From NCBI GenBank assembly GCA_007859745.1, contig SMLU01000001.1, positions 620,001 through 684,000 on the forward strand: a stretch of DNA of 64,000 bases. Reading direction: 5' to 3'. The notes below the pieces were generated by a model. The model ran no database searches. It saw only the letters and a list, made by a program, of their open reading frames with translations, and had not been told where the DNA came from. The translations under genes were made by a program, and so were the position numbers. Positions 7,870 through 16,977 of the stretch are shown here, piece after piece (the first letter of the stretch is position 1; the number at the start of each line of letters is the position of its first letter). The stretch is from Phycisphaerae bacterium RAS1 (GTDB lineage: Bacteria > Planctomycetota > Phycisphaerae > UBA1845 > Fen-1342).

Positions 7870-8022
7870 AAATCACAGAGGCACAGAGACACAGAGAATG
7901 TAGAAAAGAAAGGGAATATTGAATCGAGAGCCAAGGGGCGCGCGGGTCTGCGAGCGCGCCGCGGCCACTATCCATCAAGCCCCGCCTTCTCTGTGCCTCT
8001 GTGCCTCTGTGGTCGGTTTTCT
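7870..8022. repeat. Inverted CACAGAG-type repeat between nuoM and nuoN
   Basis: Left arm 7870-7898 (AATCACAGAGGCACAGAGAC...) and right arm 7987-8022 (TTCTCTGTGCCTCTGTGCCT...) are near-complements around an 88-base centre. The arms are internally periodic (CACAGAG). A related pair (CACGGAG type) lies between accB and accC at 45904-45995. The sequence is much lower in GC than the genes around it. Confidence 0.85.
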
Positions 8023-8028
8023 TGAACC

Positions 8029-9702
8029 ATGACGATCCCGCTTGCCTCCATGTGGATGCCCGACGCCGCGACGATGCAACTCGTCGCACCCGAGCTGATT
8101 CTCACTGCCGCCATCGCCGCGCTGCTGCTCGTGCCGCTGGCCGTCGGGCGAAATACGTCCGTCAGTCTGCTCCTCGCCCTCATCGGCGTGCTCGCCGCCG
8201 CGACGGTCGGCGTCGGCGCACTCGGCGATCGCACGCCCGGTGACGGGCACAGCATCGAGCTCTTCGGTCCCAGCGGTCCGGCCGGCGCCTCGCCCGGAAT
8301 GCTCGTCGTCGATCGCTTCGGCGGCTACTTCCGCGCGCTGCTGCTGCTGTTCCTTGCTGCGATTCTCGTCATGTGGCAGCTCTTCGAAGCCCGCCGCGAG
8401 AGGCACGCGCCAGAGTTTCTGACGCTTCTCCTGTGCAGCGGTCTCGGCATGATCCTGATGGCAGGCACGTCAAACCTGCTGATGATGATCGTCGCCATCG
8501 AGCTGGCCTCGCTGCCCAGCTATGCGCTGGCCGGGTTCGAACGCCAACGCCGCGCCGCCGGCGAAGCCGCCCTGAAATATTCGCTCTTCGGCGCCGCCAC
8601 CAGCGGCTTTATGATCTTCGGCGCCAGCCTGCTCTTCGGCCTGACCGGCTCCTTGCACATTCCGACGATCGTGCAGCACCTGACCGCGGTGGACTCCGGC
8701 CCCGCCAGCGCCGCGCTGCTCGCCCTCGCGCTGCTGACGATCTTCGCCGGCGTCGGCTTTAAGATCTCCGCCGTCCCGTTCCATTTCTGGTGTCCGGACG
8801 TGTTCGAGGGCGCCTCGATCACGATCGCCACCTGGCTCAGCGTCGCCAGCAAGGCCGCCGGGCTTGTTCTGGTCGTTCGCGTGGCGAGCCTGTGCGGCGG
8901 AATGCTGAATGACGCGGCCCTATTGGGCGGAGCGTATGAATTCGTCCTGCTGCCGATACTGCGCTACGGCCTGGCAGCGTTCGCCGCGATCACCTGCACG
9001 GTCGCCAATCTGGCGGCGTATCGCCAAACCAGCGTCCGCCGGCTGCTGGCCTACAGCTCCATCGCTCACGCCGGTTACATGTTGGCGGTTGCGCCGATCA
9101 TCAGCCGCTCGGCCGATTCGCCCGGCGCCGCGATGAGCGCGCTGGCCGCGTACCTGGCGGTCTATTTGTTCATGAACCTCGGTGCGTTCCTGGCGCTGGC
9201 CCTGGTCGCGGTCGATCGCGGCCGCGAGGACGTCGAGGCGTTCACCGGCCTCGGCTGGCGTGATCCGGCTACGGCGGCGTCGCTCACCGTTTGTCTCGTC
9301 TCGCTGATCGGCCTTCCCCCGGTCGGCGGATTCGTCGCGAAATTCCTGCTCATCGCCGCGCTGGGGCGCTTCGCGGTCGCAGACGATGCGGCCCTGCTCT
9401 GGGGGCTGGTGACGGTTGTTGTGATCAACACGGCGATCAGCCTCTTTTACTACGCGCGCATCATCCGGCAGATGTATCTGCGCGGCGAGAGCGAACCGGC
9501 GACCGCCCTCGCGGCGCCGGCCGGAGCCAAGCTCGTCCTGCACGTCTGCGCCGTTGTGCTGCTTCTCACGGGCACGCTTTCGATCGGCGCATTGAAACGC
9601 ACCGCGGATTCGGCCGCCGTTCGAGCCGCCCCGCCGGCCGTTCGGGTAAGCGACGCGCACGTTTTTCCGACCCGCGCGCGGTTTTCCGAGCCGCGACCGT
9701 AA
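8029..9702 (+). CDS. nuoN: NADH-quinone oxidoreductase subunit N (NuoN)
   Basis: Third antiporter-like subunit (ND2 homologue), 557 residues. Motifs: IVAIELASLPSYALAGF with the helix-5 glutamate, FHFWCPDVFEGAS, and RRLLAYSSIAHAGYMLA. It ends the nuo series. The last residues (FSEPRP) and the TAA stop at 9700-9702 are encoded by one arm of a palindromic repeat, and the insertion sequence begins one base after the stop. The IS therefore sits immediately behind the gene without truncating it, because the duplicated target contains the stop codon. Start ATG 8029 directly follows the right arm of the CACAGAG repeat. Confidence 0.95.
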   Translation: MTIPLASMWMPDAATMQLVAPELILTAAIAALLLVPLAVGRNTSVSLLLALIGVLAAATVGVGALGDRTPGDGHSIELFGPSGPAGASPGMLVVDRFGGYFRALLLLFLAAILVMWQLFEARRERHAPEFLTLLLCSGLGMILMAGTSNLLMMIVAIELASLPSYALAGFERQRRAAGEAALKYSLFGAATSGFMIFGASLLFGLTGSLHIPTIVQHLTAVDSGPASAALLALALLTIFAGVGFKISAVPFHFWCPDVFEGASITIATWLSVASKAAGLVLVVRVASLCGGMLNDAALLGGAYEFVLLPILRYGLAAFAAITCTVANLAAYRQTSVRRLLAYSSIAHAGYMLAVAPIISRSADSPGAAMSALAAYLAVYLFMNLGAFLALALVAVDRGREDVEAFTGLGWRDPATAASLTVCLVSLIGLPPVGGFVAKFLLIAALGRFAVADDAALLWGLVTVVVINTAISLFYYARIIRQMYLRGESEPATALAAPAGAKLVLHVCAVVLLLTGTLSIGALKRTADSAAVRAAPPAVRVSDAHVFPTRARFSEPRP

Positions 9703-9703
9703 G
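9682..9703. repeat. Left arm of palindromic family J, split by the IS
   Basis: TTTTCCGAGCCGCGACCGTAAG; its complement lies on the far side of the insertion sequence (to about 11249). It encodes the end of NuoN including its stop codon. A complete copy of the family is at 56193-56257. Confidence 0.75.
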
Positions 9704-11202
9704 AGACTGAGAACTTTTCCTTTGGCCGGCGTCGGTTTCCTTGTCGCATGGTCTGCGGCTCGTGATTCGCTTGTTTACTTCGGCTGCACCGGCGGGTTCA
9801 TTCGCTCACCGTTGGTCAGGTGACGAGCTGCGCGGTGAAGTGCATCACGTTGTAGGCGAGGGCGGCCCAAAGGGCCTGGCAGCGTACTTTGGCCAGCCCG
9901 CGCACGACGCATTGCGCCAGTCCGCGATACCGTTTCAAGTCGGCGTTGACCGGCTCGGCGGTCGAGGCTCGCTGCTTATAGATCGTCTGGCCCGCCGGCG
10001 TTCCCATGCGCACGCGCCAGGCCGCCACGCCCGGACCGTCAGAGCGTTTGGGCGCAAAGCCCGCGGTGTCGTTCCCGGTCTTCTGCGGCGGCGCATAGAT
10101 GCGCGTGCCCGCCGCTTCGGCGCGCTCGATCTCGGCCAACTGCACGTAGCCGCCGTCGAGCAGGTGCTCTACCACCTTCGCGCCGCTGCGCCGCTCCACC
10201 TGGGCGCGCAGCGGCGCTGCTTGCTGGTGGTCGCTGCGGGCCTGGGTGACGTCCACCCCCACAATCGCGCGGCTCTCCACGTCGGTTGCCAGTTGTACGT
10301 TATACGCCGGACGGTAGCCGCCGTCGGGCATCTTCATGACGCGCGCTTGCGGGTCGATCGTCGAGGCCCGCGGCTCTTTGGCACGCACGTCCGGCCGCTT
10401 GGACTGCTGCTGGTCTGCGCCAATCTTCGGCAACTCGGCCAACGCCGCTTCGATTCGCTCGACCCGCTCCCGGGCCGCACGCTCCTGCGCGGCACGCCGT
10501 CGCGCATCCGCGGCAGGGTTGTCCGACTGGGCCTTGACCGCCGCCACATGGGCGCGGGCTTCCGTCAGTTGACGCTGCAGCGTCGCCTCGCGGCGGAAGG
10601 TGTGCCGCCCGGCGTCGGCCCGCACCTTGGTTCCGTCCTGCGCAATCCGACGCACGCTCACGATCCGCTTGTGCATCAGCACCGCCAACACCTGCGAAAA
10701 CAGTTCGTCCAGCGCCGCCCTGTGACCGACGCGGAAGTCATTCAACGTGTGATAGTTCACCGGCACGCCGCCGCACAGCCAGCGAAAAGCGTCCTGGCAG
10801 CCGCAGCGTCGCTCGATCTCGCGCCCACTGCCAATCCCCTCGATCGTCGCGTACAGCCACAACGCCGTCAGCAACTGCGGATCCGTCGCCGGCCGGCCCG
10901 GCTCGTCGCCGCGCGCCTTGAGCGGGGCGCTGAACGCCGAAAGATCGAGCCGCTCCACGACCGACCAAACCGCCCGCGCCGCGTGATCCGCCGGCAGCAG
11001 ATCCTCCAGACAGCACGGCAGCAGCAACGACTGCTCGCGATTCGGCCGCCGAAGCCGCGGCGGCTCCGCCAACGCACGCCGCCCCGTCGATTCCGATACT
11101 GGGTCGTTCATCACGGCATCCATTCCGGCAATCAGCATCGTCGTGTCCATGTCGAATAATGTACCATCCCCGGCAAGGGGGATTTATTCTCACTCTCGTA
11201 AG
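9698..11202. mobile_element. IS1182-like insertion sequence with 6-bp target duplication
   Basis: The element proper is 9704-11196 (1493 bp). Its ends are inverted repeats: left AGACTGAGAACTTTTCC, right end read inward AGAGTGAGAATAAATCC (9 of the first 10 bases identical). CGTAAG is present directly outside both ends (9698-9703 and 11197-11202), as expected for a target duplication. One minus-strand transposase gene fills it. Joining the flanks after removing the IS and one CGTAAG restores a near-perfect palindrome of family J. Confidence 0.85.
9816..11150 (-). CDS. IS1182-family transposase (DDE)
   Basis: 444-residue transposase. The N-terminal part (residues ~30-120: NREQSLLLPCCLEDLLPADH, RCGCQDAFRWLCGG, YHTLNDFRVGH) is the domain typical of IS1182/IS5-like transposases. 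The catalytic part includes the first acidic residue in RIAQDGTKVRADAG, the second in AIVGVDVTQARSDHQQA, and a late glutamate in RASTAEPVNADLKRYRG. A charged coiled-coil-like segment separates the first and second catalytic motifs. The frame is intact from ATG 11150, 46 bases inside the right end of the element, to 9816, so the IS may still be active. The family name is from recognised motifs, not from a search. Confidence 0.9.
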   Translation of the reverse strand: MDTTMLIAGMDAVMNDPVSESTGRRALAEPPRLRRPNREQSLLLPCCLEDLLPADHAARAVWSVVERLDLSAFSAPLKARGDEPGRPATDPQLLTALWLYATIEGIGSGREIERRCGCQDAFRWLCGGVPVNYHTLNDFRVGHRAALDELFSQVLAVLMHKRIVSVRRIAQDGTKVRADAGRHTFRREATLQRQLTEARAHVAAVKAQSDNPAADARRRAAQERAARERVERIEAALAELPKIGADQQQSKRPDVRAKEPRASTIDPQARVMKMPDGGYRPAYNVQLATDVESRAIVGVDVTQARSDHQQAAPLRAQVERRSGAKVVEHLLDGGYVQLAEIERAEAAGTRIYAPPQKTGNDTAGFAPKRSDGPGVAAWRVRMGTPAGQTIYKQRASTAEPVNADLKRYRGLAQCVVRGLAKVRCQALWAALAYNVMHFTAQLVT

Positions 11203-11249
11203 GGAGCGGTTCCCCCGCCTACCGCTCCCTCACGGTCGCGGCTCGGAAA
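11197..11249. repeat. Right part of palindromic family J, split by the IS
   Basis: Contains the hairpin GGGAGCGG...CCGCTCCC followed by TCACGGTCGCGGCTCGGAAA, which is the reverse complement of the end of nuoN. Before the IS landed, the two parts formed one palindrome of about 75 bp. Confidence 0.75.
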
Positions 11250-11341
11250 GAGGAACGGACAAGCTCCCTCTCGCACCCAAACACCCGACGCCACCCGCGC
11301 GGCGCAATTGGCGGCGCGTCGCCGGACGGGTATAAGACGGC

Positions 11342-11875
11342 ATGAAATCCGCCCTTCCGCTCGCGATCGCTCTCGTGCTGCTGCCGGCCGCCGGCTGCCA
11401 TGACGGCGCAGAAATAACCACCGAAGACCCGCAAGTGGCGTCGTTCATCAAGCTGATGACGCCGGCGAAGATCGAAGTGGACCGTTTCACCAAGCCGGTC
11501 AGCTTCGCCCGCGACGGCACGGCCGACGGCCTGGAGGTCATGGTTGCGACGCGCGACGTGGCCGGCGATCCGATCAAGGTCTGCGGAACGTTCAATTTCG
11601 AATTGAATGCTCACCGCGCCGCGAGCAGCGACCGCATCGGCCAGCGCGTCGCGCTCTGGCGAGTGGACATCGCCGACGAGAAATCGTTCAAGGCCTACTG
11701 GGAAAATTTCCCGCGCTTTTACCGATTCGAGCTGAAGCTCGACGAAGCCCCGCTCCCCGCCGGCCGATACGTGCTCAGCACCTGGCTGGTCGTCCCCGGC
11801 GGCGACCGGCTGTTTGATGAGTACGAATTCTCCTACGACGGCTCCCCGGTGATCCCCGTGCCGATCACGCGCTGA
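11342..11875 (+). CDS. Putative lipoprotein, function unknown
   Basis: 177 residues with a lipoprotein signal: short basic start (MKSALPL), hydrophobic core and lipobox LLPAAGC with Cys19. The mature part has no family I recognise. It contains KIEVDRFTKPVSF, a segment reading LEVMVATRDVAGDPIKVCGTF, and a C-terminal half rich in beta-type residues (GRYVLSTWLVVPGGDRLFDEYEF), suggesting a small beta-sandwich domain anchored to a membrane. It stands alone on the plus strand between the IS and cstA (convergent, seven bases between stops). No regulatory signal is evident. Confidence 0.7.
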   Translation: MKSALPLAIALVLLPAAGCHDGAEITTEDPQVASFIKLMTPAKIEVDRFTKPVSFARDGTADGLEVMVATRDVAGDPIKVCGTFNFELNAHRAASSDRIGQRVALWRVDIADEKSFKAYWENFPRFYRFELKLDEAPLPAGRYVLSTWLVVPGGDRLFDEYEFSYDGSPVIPVPITR

Positions 11876-11881
11876 GCCGGA

Positions 11882-13843
11882 CTACGCCGGTCGCGCCGCC
11901 GTGCGCGAGGCCACCGGCGACAGAATCTGCACCCAGCGCCGCATCGCATCCGCCGCGATCACGACGACCAGCGCGAGCATGATCGTCGCCAGAACGCTCA
12001 TCAGCCGCAGCGAGAATGCCTCGCCGGGCGGCGCGGTCGCAATGCGTCCCCACCAGCCCTGCACGCTCTGCACGCCGGCGGTCAGCGTCGTCGCCAGCAC
12101 GAAGAAGAACGGGATCGCGGTGCACAAAGCGTAGACGCGCTTCGGCGCGTGCAGCAGCAGATAGGTTGTGCCGACCGCCAGCGCGATGGACGCCAGAAGC
12201 TGGTTGGCGATTCCCAGCATGCGCCAGAGCGTGTTGATGTTGCCGGTGTAGAGCAGGTAACCCCACGCGAAACAGGTGAGCAGGCTCATGCCGACGTTCA
12301 TCGCCCAGTTCGGGCGGTGCGACGCGGCGCTCGCCGCGCCGGGAGCGGCGAGTGGCGCGCCGGGTGCGTGGTGTGGAATGAGTGATGCGTTCGCCCCCTC
12401 GCGCCCGGAGAATTGGCCGACCGCTTCCTGCACCACGAAGCGCGCCACGCGCGTCCCGGTTTCGAGCAGCGTCAGAATGAAGAGCGCCTCGAACATGATG
12501 ACGAAGTGGTACCAGTACGACATCAGGTGCGCCAGCCCCGGCACGCTGGAAAACACCTTGGCCATCCCGACCGCCAGCGTCACCGCGCCCCCGCTGCGGC
12601 CGCGCAGACCGCCGGTGCCGTCCGCCCGCCGCGCCTCTCCGGTGCCGCTCTCCAGCTCATTCAGTTCGACCGCGTGCAGGTTCCAGTCGTGCTCCGTTCG
12701 GACGGTCTCCAGCATCGCCGCGTAATGCGCCTGCTCGGCCGGCGTCCTCTGATCCACGTTGATGGCGAAATAGTCGCCCGGCTCGAGCGCACAGGCCGCC
12801 ACCAGGGCCGTCACCGCGACGAATCCTTCGACCACCATCGCCCCGTATCCGATCGGGCGAATGTGGCTCTCCTTTGAAATCATCTTGGGCGTCGTCCCCG
12901 ACGCGATCAGTGCGTGAAAGCCCGAGATCGCGCCGCACATAATCACGATGCAGATGAACGGCCAGACCGGCCCGCTGATCACCGGCCCGCCGCCGCTCAG
13001 GAACGGCGTCGTCGCCGGCATTTTCAGCGTCGGGTGCGCGGCGAAGATGCCCACCGCCAGCACCGCGATCACGCCGATTTTCATGTACGAGCTGAGATAG
13101 TCGCGCGGGCACATCAGCACCCACACCGGCAGGATCGCGGCGACGGCGGCGTATGCCGGCAGGAGCAGTTTCAGCGTCGTCGGCGAAAACAGGAGCGAAT
13201 CGGACCAGGCCGACTCCGCGAAGGGCCGGCCGAAGAACACGCCGAGCAGAACAATCGTCACGCCGATGACGGACGCCTCCGCCACCTTGCCGGGGCGGAT
13301 CTTGTACATCCAGAGTCCCGTCAGCAGGGCGGCGGGAATCGTCACCACGATGGTGAACATGCCCCAACTGCTTTCCGCCAACGCGTTCACGACGACGATC
13401 GCGACGCTGGCGAGCGTGCAGATGATGATGAAAAGCGTCGCGATCGACGTGATCACCCCGGAGAGATCGCCGATCGTGCTGCGCGCAATGCGCGGCAGAG
13501 ACAAGCCGTCCTGCCGGACCGAGGCCCACAGAATGACAAAATCATGCACCGCCCCGGCCAGGCACGCGCCGATGACAATCCAGATGAACCCGGGGAAGAA
13601 CCCCCACTGGCTGGCCAGCACCGGTCCCACCAGCGGCCCCGGACCGGCGATGGCTGCAAAATGGACCCCGAACAGCACGTACTTATTCGTCGGGTGGTAA
13701 TCGACGCCGTCATTGAGCCGCTGCGCGGGCGTGGGTCGCGAATCGTCCAGCATCGCGACCCGTGTCGCCAGGAACGCCCCGTACAGCCGATAGGCGATCG
13801 CGAAGGCGGCCAGCGAGCCAACCACGAGCCACAAAGAATTCAA
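11882..13843 (-). CDS. cstA: Carbon starvation protein CstA (peptide/pyruvate transporter family)
   Basis: 653-residue inner-membrane transporter with about 16 helices. The N-terminal half carries the family pattern: YHPTNKYVLFGVHFAAIAGPGPLVGP, QWGFFPGFIWIVIGACLAGAVHDF, and later SGFHALIASGTTPKMI. CstA proteins import peptides or pyruvate and are induced on carbon depletion in E. coli; the substrate here is unknown. A central hydrophilic loop (about residues 385-425, VELNELESGTGEARRADGTGG) faces one side of the membrane. No btsSR-like regulators lie nearby, and the gene appears monocistronic, with its stop facing the lipoprotein gene. Confidence 0.95.
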   Translation of the reverse strand: MNSLWLVVGSLAAFAIAYRLYGAFLATRVAMLDDSRPTPAQRLNDGVDYHPTNKYVLFGVHFAAIAGPGPLVGPVLASQWGFFPGFIWIVIGACLAGAVHDFVILWASVRQDGLSLPRIARSTIGDLSGVITSIATLFIIICTLASVAIVVVNALAESSWGMFTIVVTIPAALLTGLWMYKIRPGKVAEASVIGVTIVLLGVFFGRPFAESAWSDSLLFSPTTLKLLLPAYAAVAAILPVWVLMCPRDYLSSYMKIGVIAVLAVGIFAAHPTLKMPATTPFLSGGGPVISGPVWPFICIVIMCGAISGFHALIASGTTPKMISKESHIRPIGYGAMVVEGFVAVTALVAACALEPGDYFAINVDQRTPAEQAHYAAMLETVRTEHDWNLHAVELNELESGTGEARRADGTGGLRGRSGGAVTLAVGMAKVFSSVPGLAHLMSYWYHFVIMFEALFILTLLETGTRVARFVVQEAVGQFSGREGANASLIPHHAPGAPLAAPGAASAASHRPNWAMNVGMSLLTCFAWGYLLYTGNINTLWRMLGIANQLLASIALAVGTTYLLLHAPKRVYALCTAIPFFFVLATTLTAGVQSVQGWWGRIATAPPGEAFSLRLMSVLATIMLALVVVIAADAMRRWVQILSPVASRTAARPA

Positions 13844-14008
13844 CGCGGCCCTCCGATCGATCAGTCAGAGTCGGCGGCGACCGCCGGCGGAGCGACGAAC
13901 GGCCACGCACACGGCGACTTCTGACAAACATGAGCGTACGGAGAGTGACGGATGGCAGTCAAGCGGCGCCGCGCCCTGTAATCGCCGATGTTGGCTTGGA
14001 TCTCCGAT

Positions 14009-14067
14009 CAGAACCCCGCGCGGAAGTGCGGGGCCTGCTCGCCCGCCACTTCCGTGGCGGGTTCTGC
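14009..14067. repeat. Palindromic repeat family B, full copy
   Basis: CAGAACCCCGCGCGGAAGTG...TGGCGGGTTCTG: two hairpins head to head, the outer ends complementary. The same 59-base design is at 48212-48269 and half of it at 2961-2983. It sits just downstream of the dockerin gene that ends at 14077. Confidence 0.8.
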
Positions 14068-14076
14068 TGGGCGCTC

Positions 14077-14523
14077 TCATCCACCCGCAAGCAGGGCCAC
14101 GAACGGGTTGATATCGAGCACGTTCACGTTGCCGTCGTCGTTGATATCGGCGACGCACTGCAACAGGCACCCCGGGAACGTAATGGCGTACTGAGCCGGG
14201 TTGCTCAGGCCGAGGACGAACCCGTTGATGTCCAGGACATTGACGCTGTTGTCGCAGTTCGCGTCGCCGAGCACGAATCCGCTGCACACGTTCTGCGCGA
14301 TCGGCCAGAAGCCGCCGACGAGCGAGAAGCTGCCGCCGGTCATGGCGCTGCCGGCGTCCGGTTGTCCGATCGTGCCGGAGACCTCGAACGATCCGCCGGT
14401 GCTGTTCATGCCGCCGCCACTGTCGATGGTGGACCAGTCGATTTCAAACGGCTGGGCCAGTGCGGGAGTTGAGGCTGCCAGCAAGACGCCGAGCCACAGG
14501 CACGCACGAGTCGGGATCGTCAT
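14077..14523 (-). CDS. Small secreted dockerin-type protein
   Basis: 148 residues from the ATG at 14523, chosen because AGGAG lies seven bases upstream and a signal peptide follows directly (MTIPTRACLWLGVLLAASTPALA). A short mature region (GGGMNSTGGSFEVSGTIGQPDAG..., a motif common in planctomycete secreted proteins) precedes two calcium-loop repeats: GDANCDNSVNVLDINGFVLG and ADINDDGNVNVLDINPFVAL. These are the two halves of a type I dockerin-like domain, ending in LLAGG. Dockerins bind cohesins, but no cohesin is visible in the window, so the partner is unknown. The gene is probably transcribed alone. Confidence 0.8.
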   Translation of the reverse strand: MTIPTRACLWLGVLLAASTPALAQPFEIDWSTIDSGGGMNSTGGSFEVSGTIGQPDAGSAMTGGSFSLVGGFWPIAQNVCSGFVLGDANCDNSVNVLDINGFVLGLSNPAQYAITFPGCLLQCVADINDDGNVNVLDINPFVALLAGG

Positions 14524-14962
14524 GTTCGTGCTCCTGACGGACAAGAAGTCGGACGCGCGCTGCCGGGCAAGCCTCGTTTTCTCCGGCCTGCCTCCGGCGG
14601 CGGACAAATCGGTTCTAACCATACTAACGAGAAATTCAGGTGGTCCGCGTCATTTTTTCCCGCCGGGCAAAACCGGGCGTTTGCGGGCGTCGCGAACGCG
14701 CGTCGAACGAGCGCGTTCAGGGCCGGCGTGTCCCGGCGCCGGTCCCAGGCAGCGGACAACCCGAGGTTGCCCACATCTTGGGTGGGACGGGCGTCTCGCC
14801 CGTCCCTGGGGTCAGAGGAACGGGCAAGATGCCCGTTCCACCCGAAGAAGGTCGCGAGCAGCCTGGTCTGTCTATGCGTCAAAGCCGATGCGTCCTCACG
14901 CCGGTTTCCCGGCGCGAGGACGATAGGCCGGCCCCCGCGTCCTCAGGACGACCCGAGCGCGA
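14524..14962. repeat. Gene-free region with palindromic repeats
   Basis: No credible gene. It contains a family D unit at 14779-14843 (GGTGGGACGGGCGTCTCGCC... then AACGGGCAAGATGCCCGTTC) and a hairpin near 14888-14926 (TCCTCACGCCGG..GCGCGAGGA). The region around 14636-14665 is slightly lower in GC and may hold the promoter of the dockerin gene. Confidence 0.6.
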
Positions 14963-16522
14963 TCAGTAGATCACGATCGGGTGGGCGTCCCAGCCGTCGC
15001 TGTCGTTGTTCGACGAGTCGGAATCCGAGCTCGTGACGATCACGCCGACGAAGTAGCTTCCTGCCGAGATTCCGGTGGGAACCGTCAGCGCCGATCCGGA
15101 CGGCACCACTGAATCGTTGTCGCCGATCGAAATCCCCGACCGCGTCGTATATGCGATGGGCAAGTCGCCGGTCGAGATATTGTCGTTTGTTGACAGGTAC
15201 CACGTGTAGGTCAACGTTCCCGACCACGAAACACGGGAGCTGTTGACGATCCGAACGCTCAGCGACGACGGAAACGCCGAGCCGCGGACGCCGTACGACG
15301 GCCCATCCACATCGAGCGGCACGAGGTCGGCGCTCGACGGCGTCGCGGAGAGAATCGCCGACTCGATGTCGCTGAAATCGCCCGACGTCAGACGGCAGCA
15401 ATCAGAATGCCACGGCGAACTGGTCGAGATGTTGGAGAACACGGCAAAGACGTAGCGACTGCCGCTGACCAGCGTGTACTCGCCCGATCCGCTCTCGCCG
15501 AAGTAACCGCGGCTGTTCGAGCGGACCTCGTTCCCGAACCAGGCGGGGAAGGTGTAGTCGGTGCTGTCGAACGGGCCCGAGCGCGTGTACATCTGATCGC
15601 CCGGGAAGCCCCCGGAACCGGGGTATCCGCGGCCGTAAAACGTGTTTCCGGTGAAAAAGCTGGGGCTGCTGCTGGCGCCGTAGCCGAGCCAGCCGGTCAG
15701 CGCGCCCACGGGGCGATCCAGTTCGAGGATGGCCAGATCGTCGTCAAAGTCGGCGCCGGCCGTCCAGCCGGATGCGACCCAGGCGCGCACCGCGTTGGCG
15801 CCGCCGAAGGAACCGGTCGGATTGCCGCTCGAATCGTAGAGACCTTCCCAGGCCGGGACGACGTAGAAGTTGGTATACGCCGCGCCGCCGCCGCCGGCTT
15901 CAACGCAGTGTCCGGCGGTCAGGACGTGCTTGGCGTCGATCAACGTGCCGCTGCACTGGCCGGCGCTGTTGAAGAGCGCCACGACCGTCGAGTAGGGGAA
16001 CGTGGTTTCCGTGGTGACGATGGTGGGCGCGCTCAGCGTATTCTCCATCGAGTCGCCCTCAGCAGGCTCGAATTCGAGCTCGGACTCGATTGCGTCCGCC
16101 GCGGAATCCGCGGCCGGGCGCGCCATGCGACCGAGCTGAAGGCGAAGCTCGTCCAGATTGAGATCGTCGGGCGTTCCCTCGACGAACGACTCGTCGCCAG
16201 TGATCAGGTCGCGCACCAGCCAATAGCGCGGCGTCGGAACCGAATTCTCGGCCGGCGGTCCGGGGGGCGCATCGTCGTCGGGGTCGTGGGGAATCGGCAT
16301 CGGCGGCACATTCTGATGCGGGAACGGCCGCTGGAAGCGGCGCAGACCTTCCGGGTTGTCGATCGTTCCGGGCGGTCGCTTCCGTTGGTTTTCGCCGGGC
16401 GTCGGCTCGGAGACCTTCGACTGACCGCTGCCCTGGTCGTCGGCGGGCGGGGCGGCGGCGAGGGCGGCGAGGCCGAGGGCAATCGTTCCGGCGGAGAGAA
16501 GCGCGGTTTGCAGGCGTCGCAT
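14963..16522 (-). CDS. Secreted trypsin-like serine endopeptidase with C-terminal beta domain
   Basis: Exported protease of about 519 residues. The start at 16522 is preferred because GGAG lies seven bases upstream; an ATG two codons earlier overlaps that site. A signal peptide covers about residues 1-25, then a Pro/Asp-rich propeptide-like segment to about 160. The S1-type domain has the triad His in TAGHC (about H205), Asp in FDDDLAILEL (about D262) and Ser in GESGSG (about S344). Glu replaces Asp in the usual GDSG context, as in glutamyl-endopeptidase-like members. The last 110 residues (DLVPLDVDGPSYGVRGS... to VIY) look like a CARDB/Ig-type adhesion domain. Unlike its neighbours it has no dockerin. 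Substrate unknown. Confidence 0.85.
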   Translation of the reverse strand: MRRLQTALLSAGTIALGLAALAAAPPADDQGSGQSKVSEPTPGENQRKRPPGTIDNPEGLRRFQRPFPHQNVPPMPIPHDPDDDAPPGPPAENSVPTPRYWLVRDLITGDESFVEGTPDDLNLDELRLQLGRMARPAADSAADAIESELEFEPAEGDSMENTLSAPTIVTTETTFPYSTVVALFNSAGQCSGTLIDAKHVLTAGHCVEAGGGGAAYTNFYVVPAWEGLYDSSGNPTGSFGGANAVRAWVASGWTAGADFDDDLAILELDRPVGALTGWLGYGASSSPSFFTGNTFYGRGYPGSGGFPGDQMYTRSGPFDSTDYTFPAWFGNEVRSNSRGYFGESGSGEYTLVSGSRYVFAVFSNISTSSPWHSDCCRLTSGDFSDIESAILSATPSSADLVPLDVDGPSYGVRGSAFPSSLSVRIVNSSRVSWSGTLTYTWYLSTNDNISTGDLPIAYTTRSGISIGDNDSVVPSGSALTVPTGISAGSYFVGVIVTSSDSDSSNNDSDGWDAHPIVIY

Positions 16523-16977
16523 GGTCATGCTCCGATTTGTGGTGAGGCTCCTGGTTTACGGCTGCGGCGGGCGACATCGCACCGCCGACGCAATCGAAAG
16601 ACGACGCCAGCCCGCAAGCCCGGCAAAGCGGGACTCAGTTTTGCCTTGTCAGAACGCACGACGCCCATCACTGATGGCACACGCCCCGCCGCGGAACAGC
16701 GCAACGGTCCCAGCCACTCGAGCCGGGCGTTCAACCGAGGCGCGGGGAAAAAAGGCCGCCGGCGTCCGTTTTTCGGGCGGACGCCGGCGCGGGGACGAGA
16801 AAGGAGCGGGGTTTGCGTCAGGCCGGCAAGCCGGCCCGAGGTGTTTTTTGAATCGTGGCTCCGTCCTCCTTTCAATCGCGAGCGGAAAGGCGCCGAGCCG
16901 GCGTGTCCTCAGGCCGGTTTCGCCGGGCTGAGGACAACCCGGCTCGAATCCGGCAACGCCGACGCGCGCAGAATCGC
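16523..16977. repeat. Gene-free region with a strong hairpin (family K)
   Basis: No convincing gene. At 16895-16945 an inverted repeat reads GAGCCGG..GTCCTCAGGCCGG, a short TTTCG loop region, then complementary CCGGGCTGAGGAC..CCGGCTC. Similar GAGCCGG units are repeated at about 17778-17885. A G/C run with AAAAAAGG lies near 16747-16760. Confidence 0.55.

Noticed and set aside
9741-11159. 472-codon plus-strand frame opposite the transposase
   Set aside because: The minus frame has the transposase motifs; the plus frame has an antisense-type composition and no ribosome site.
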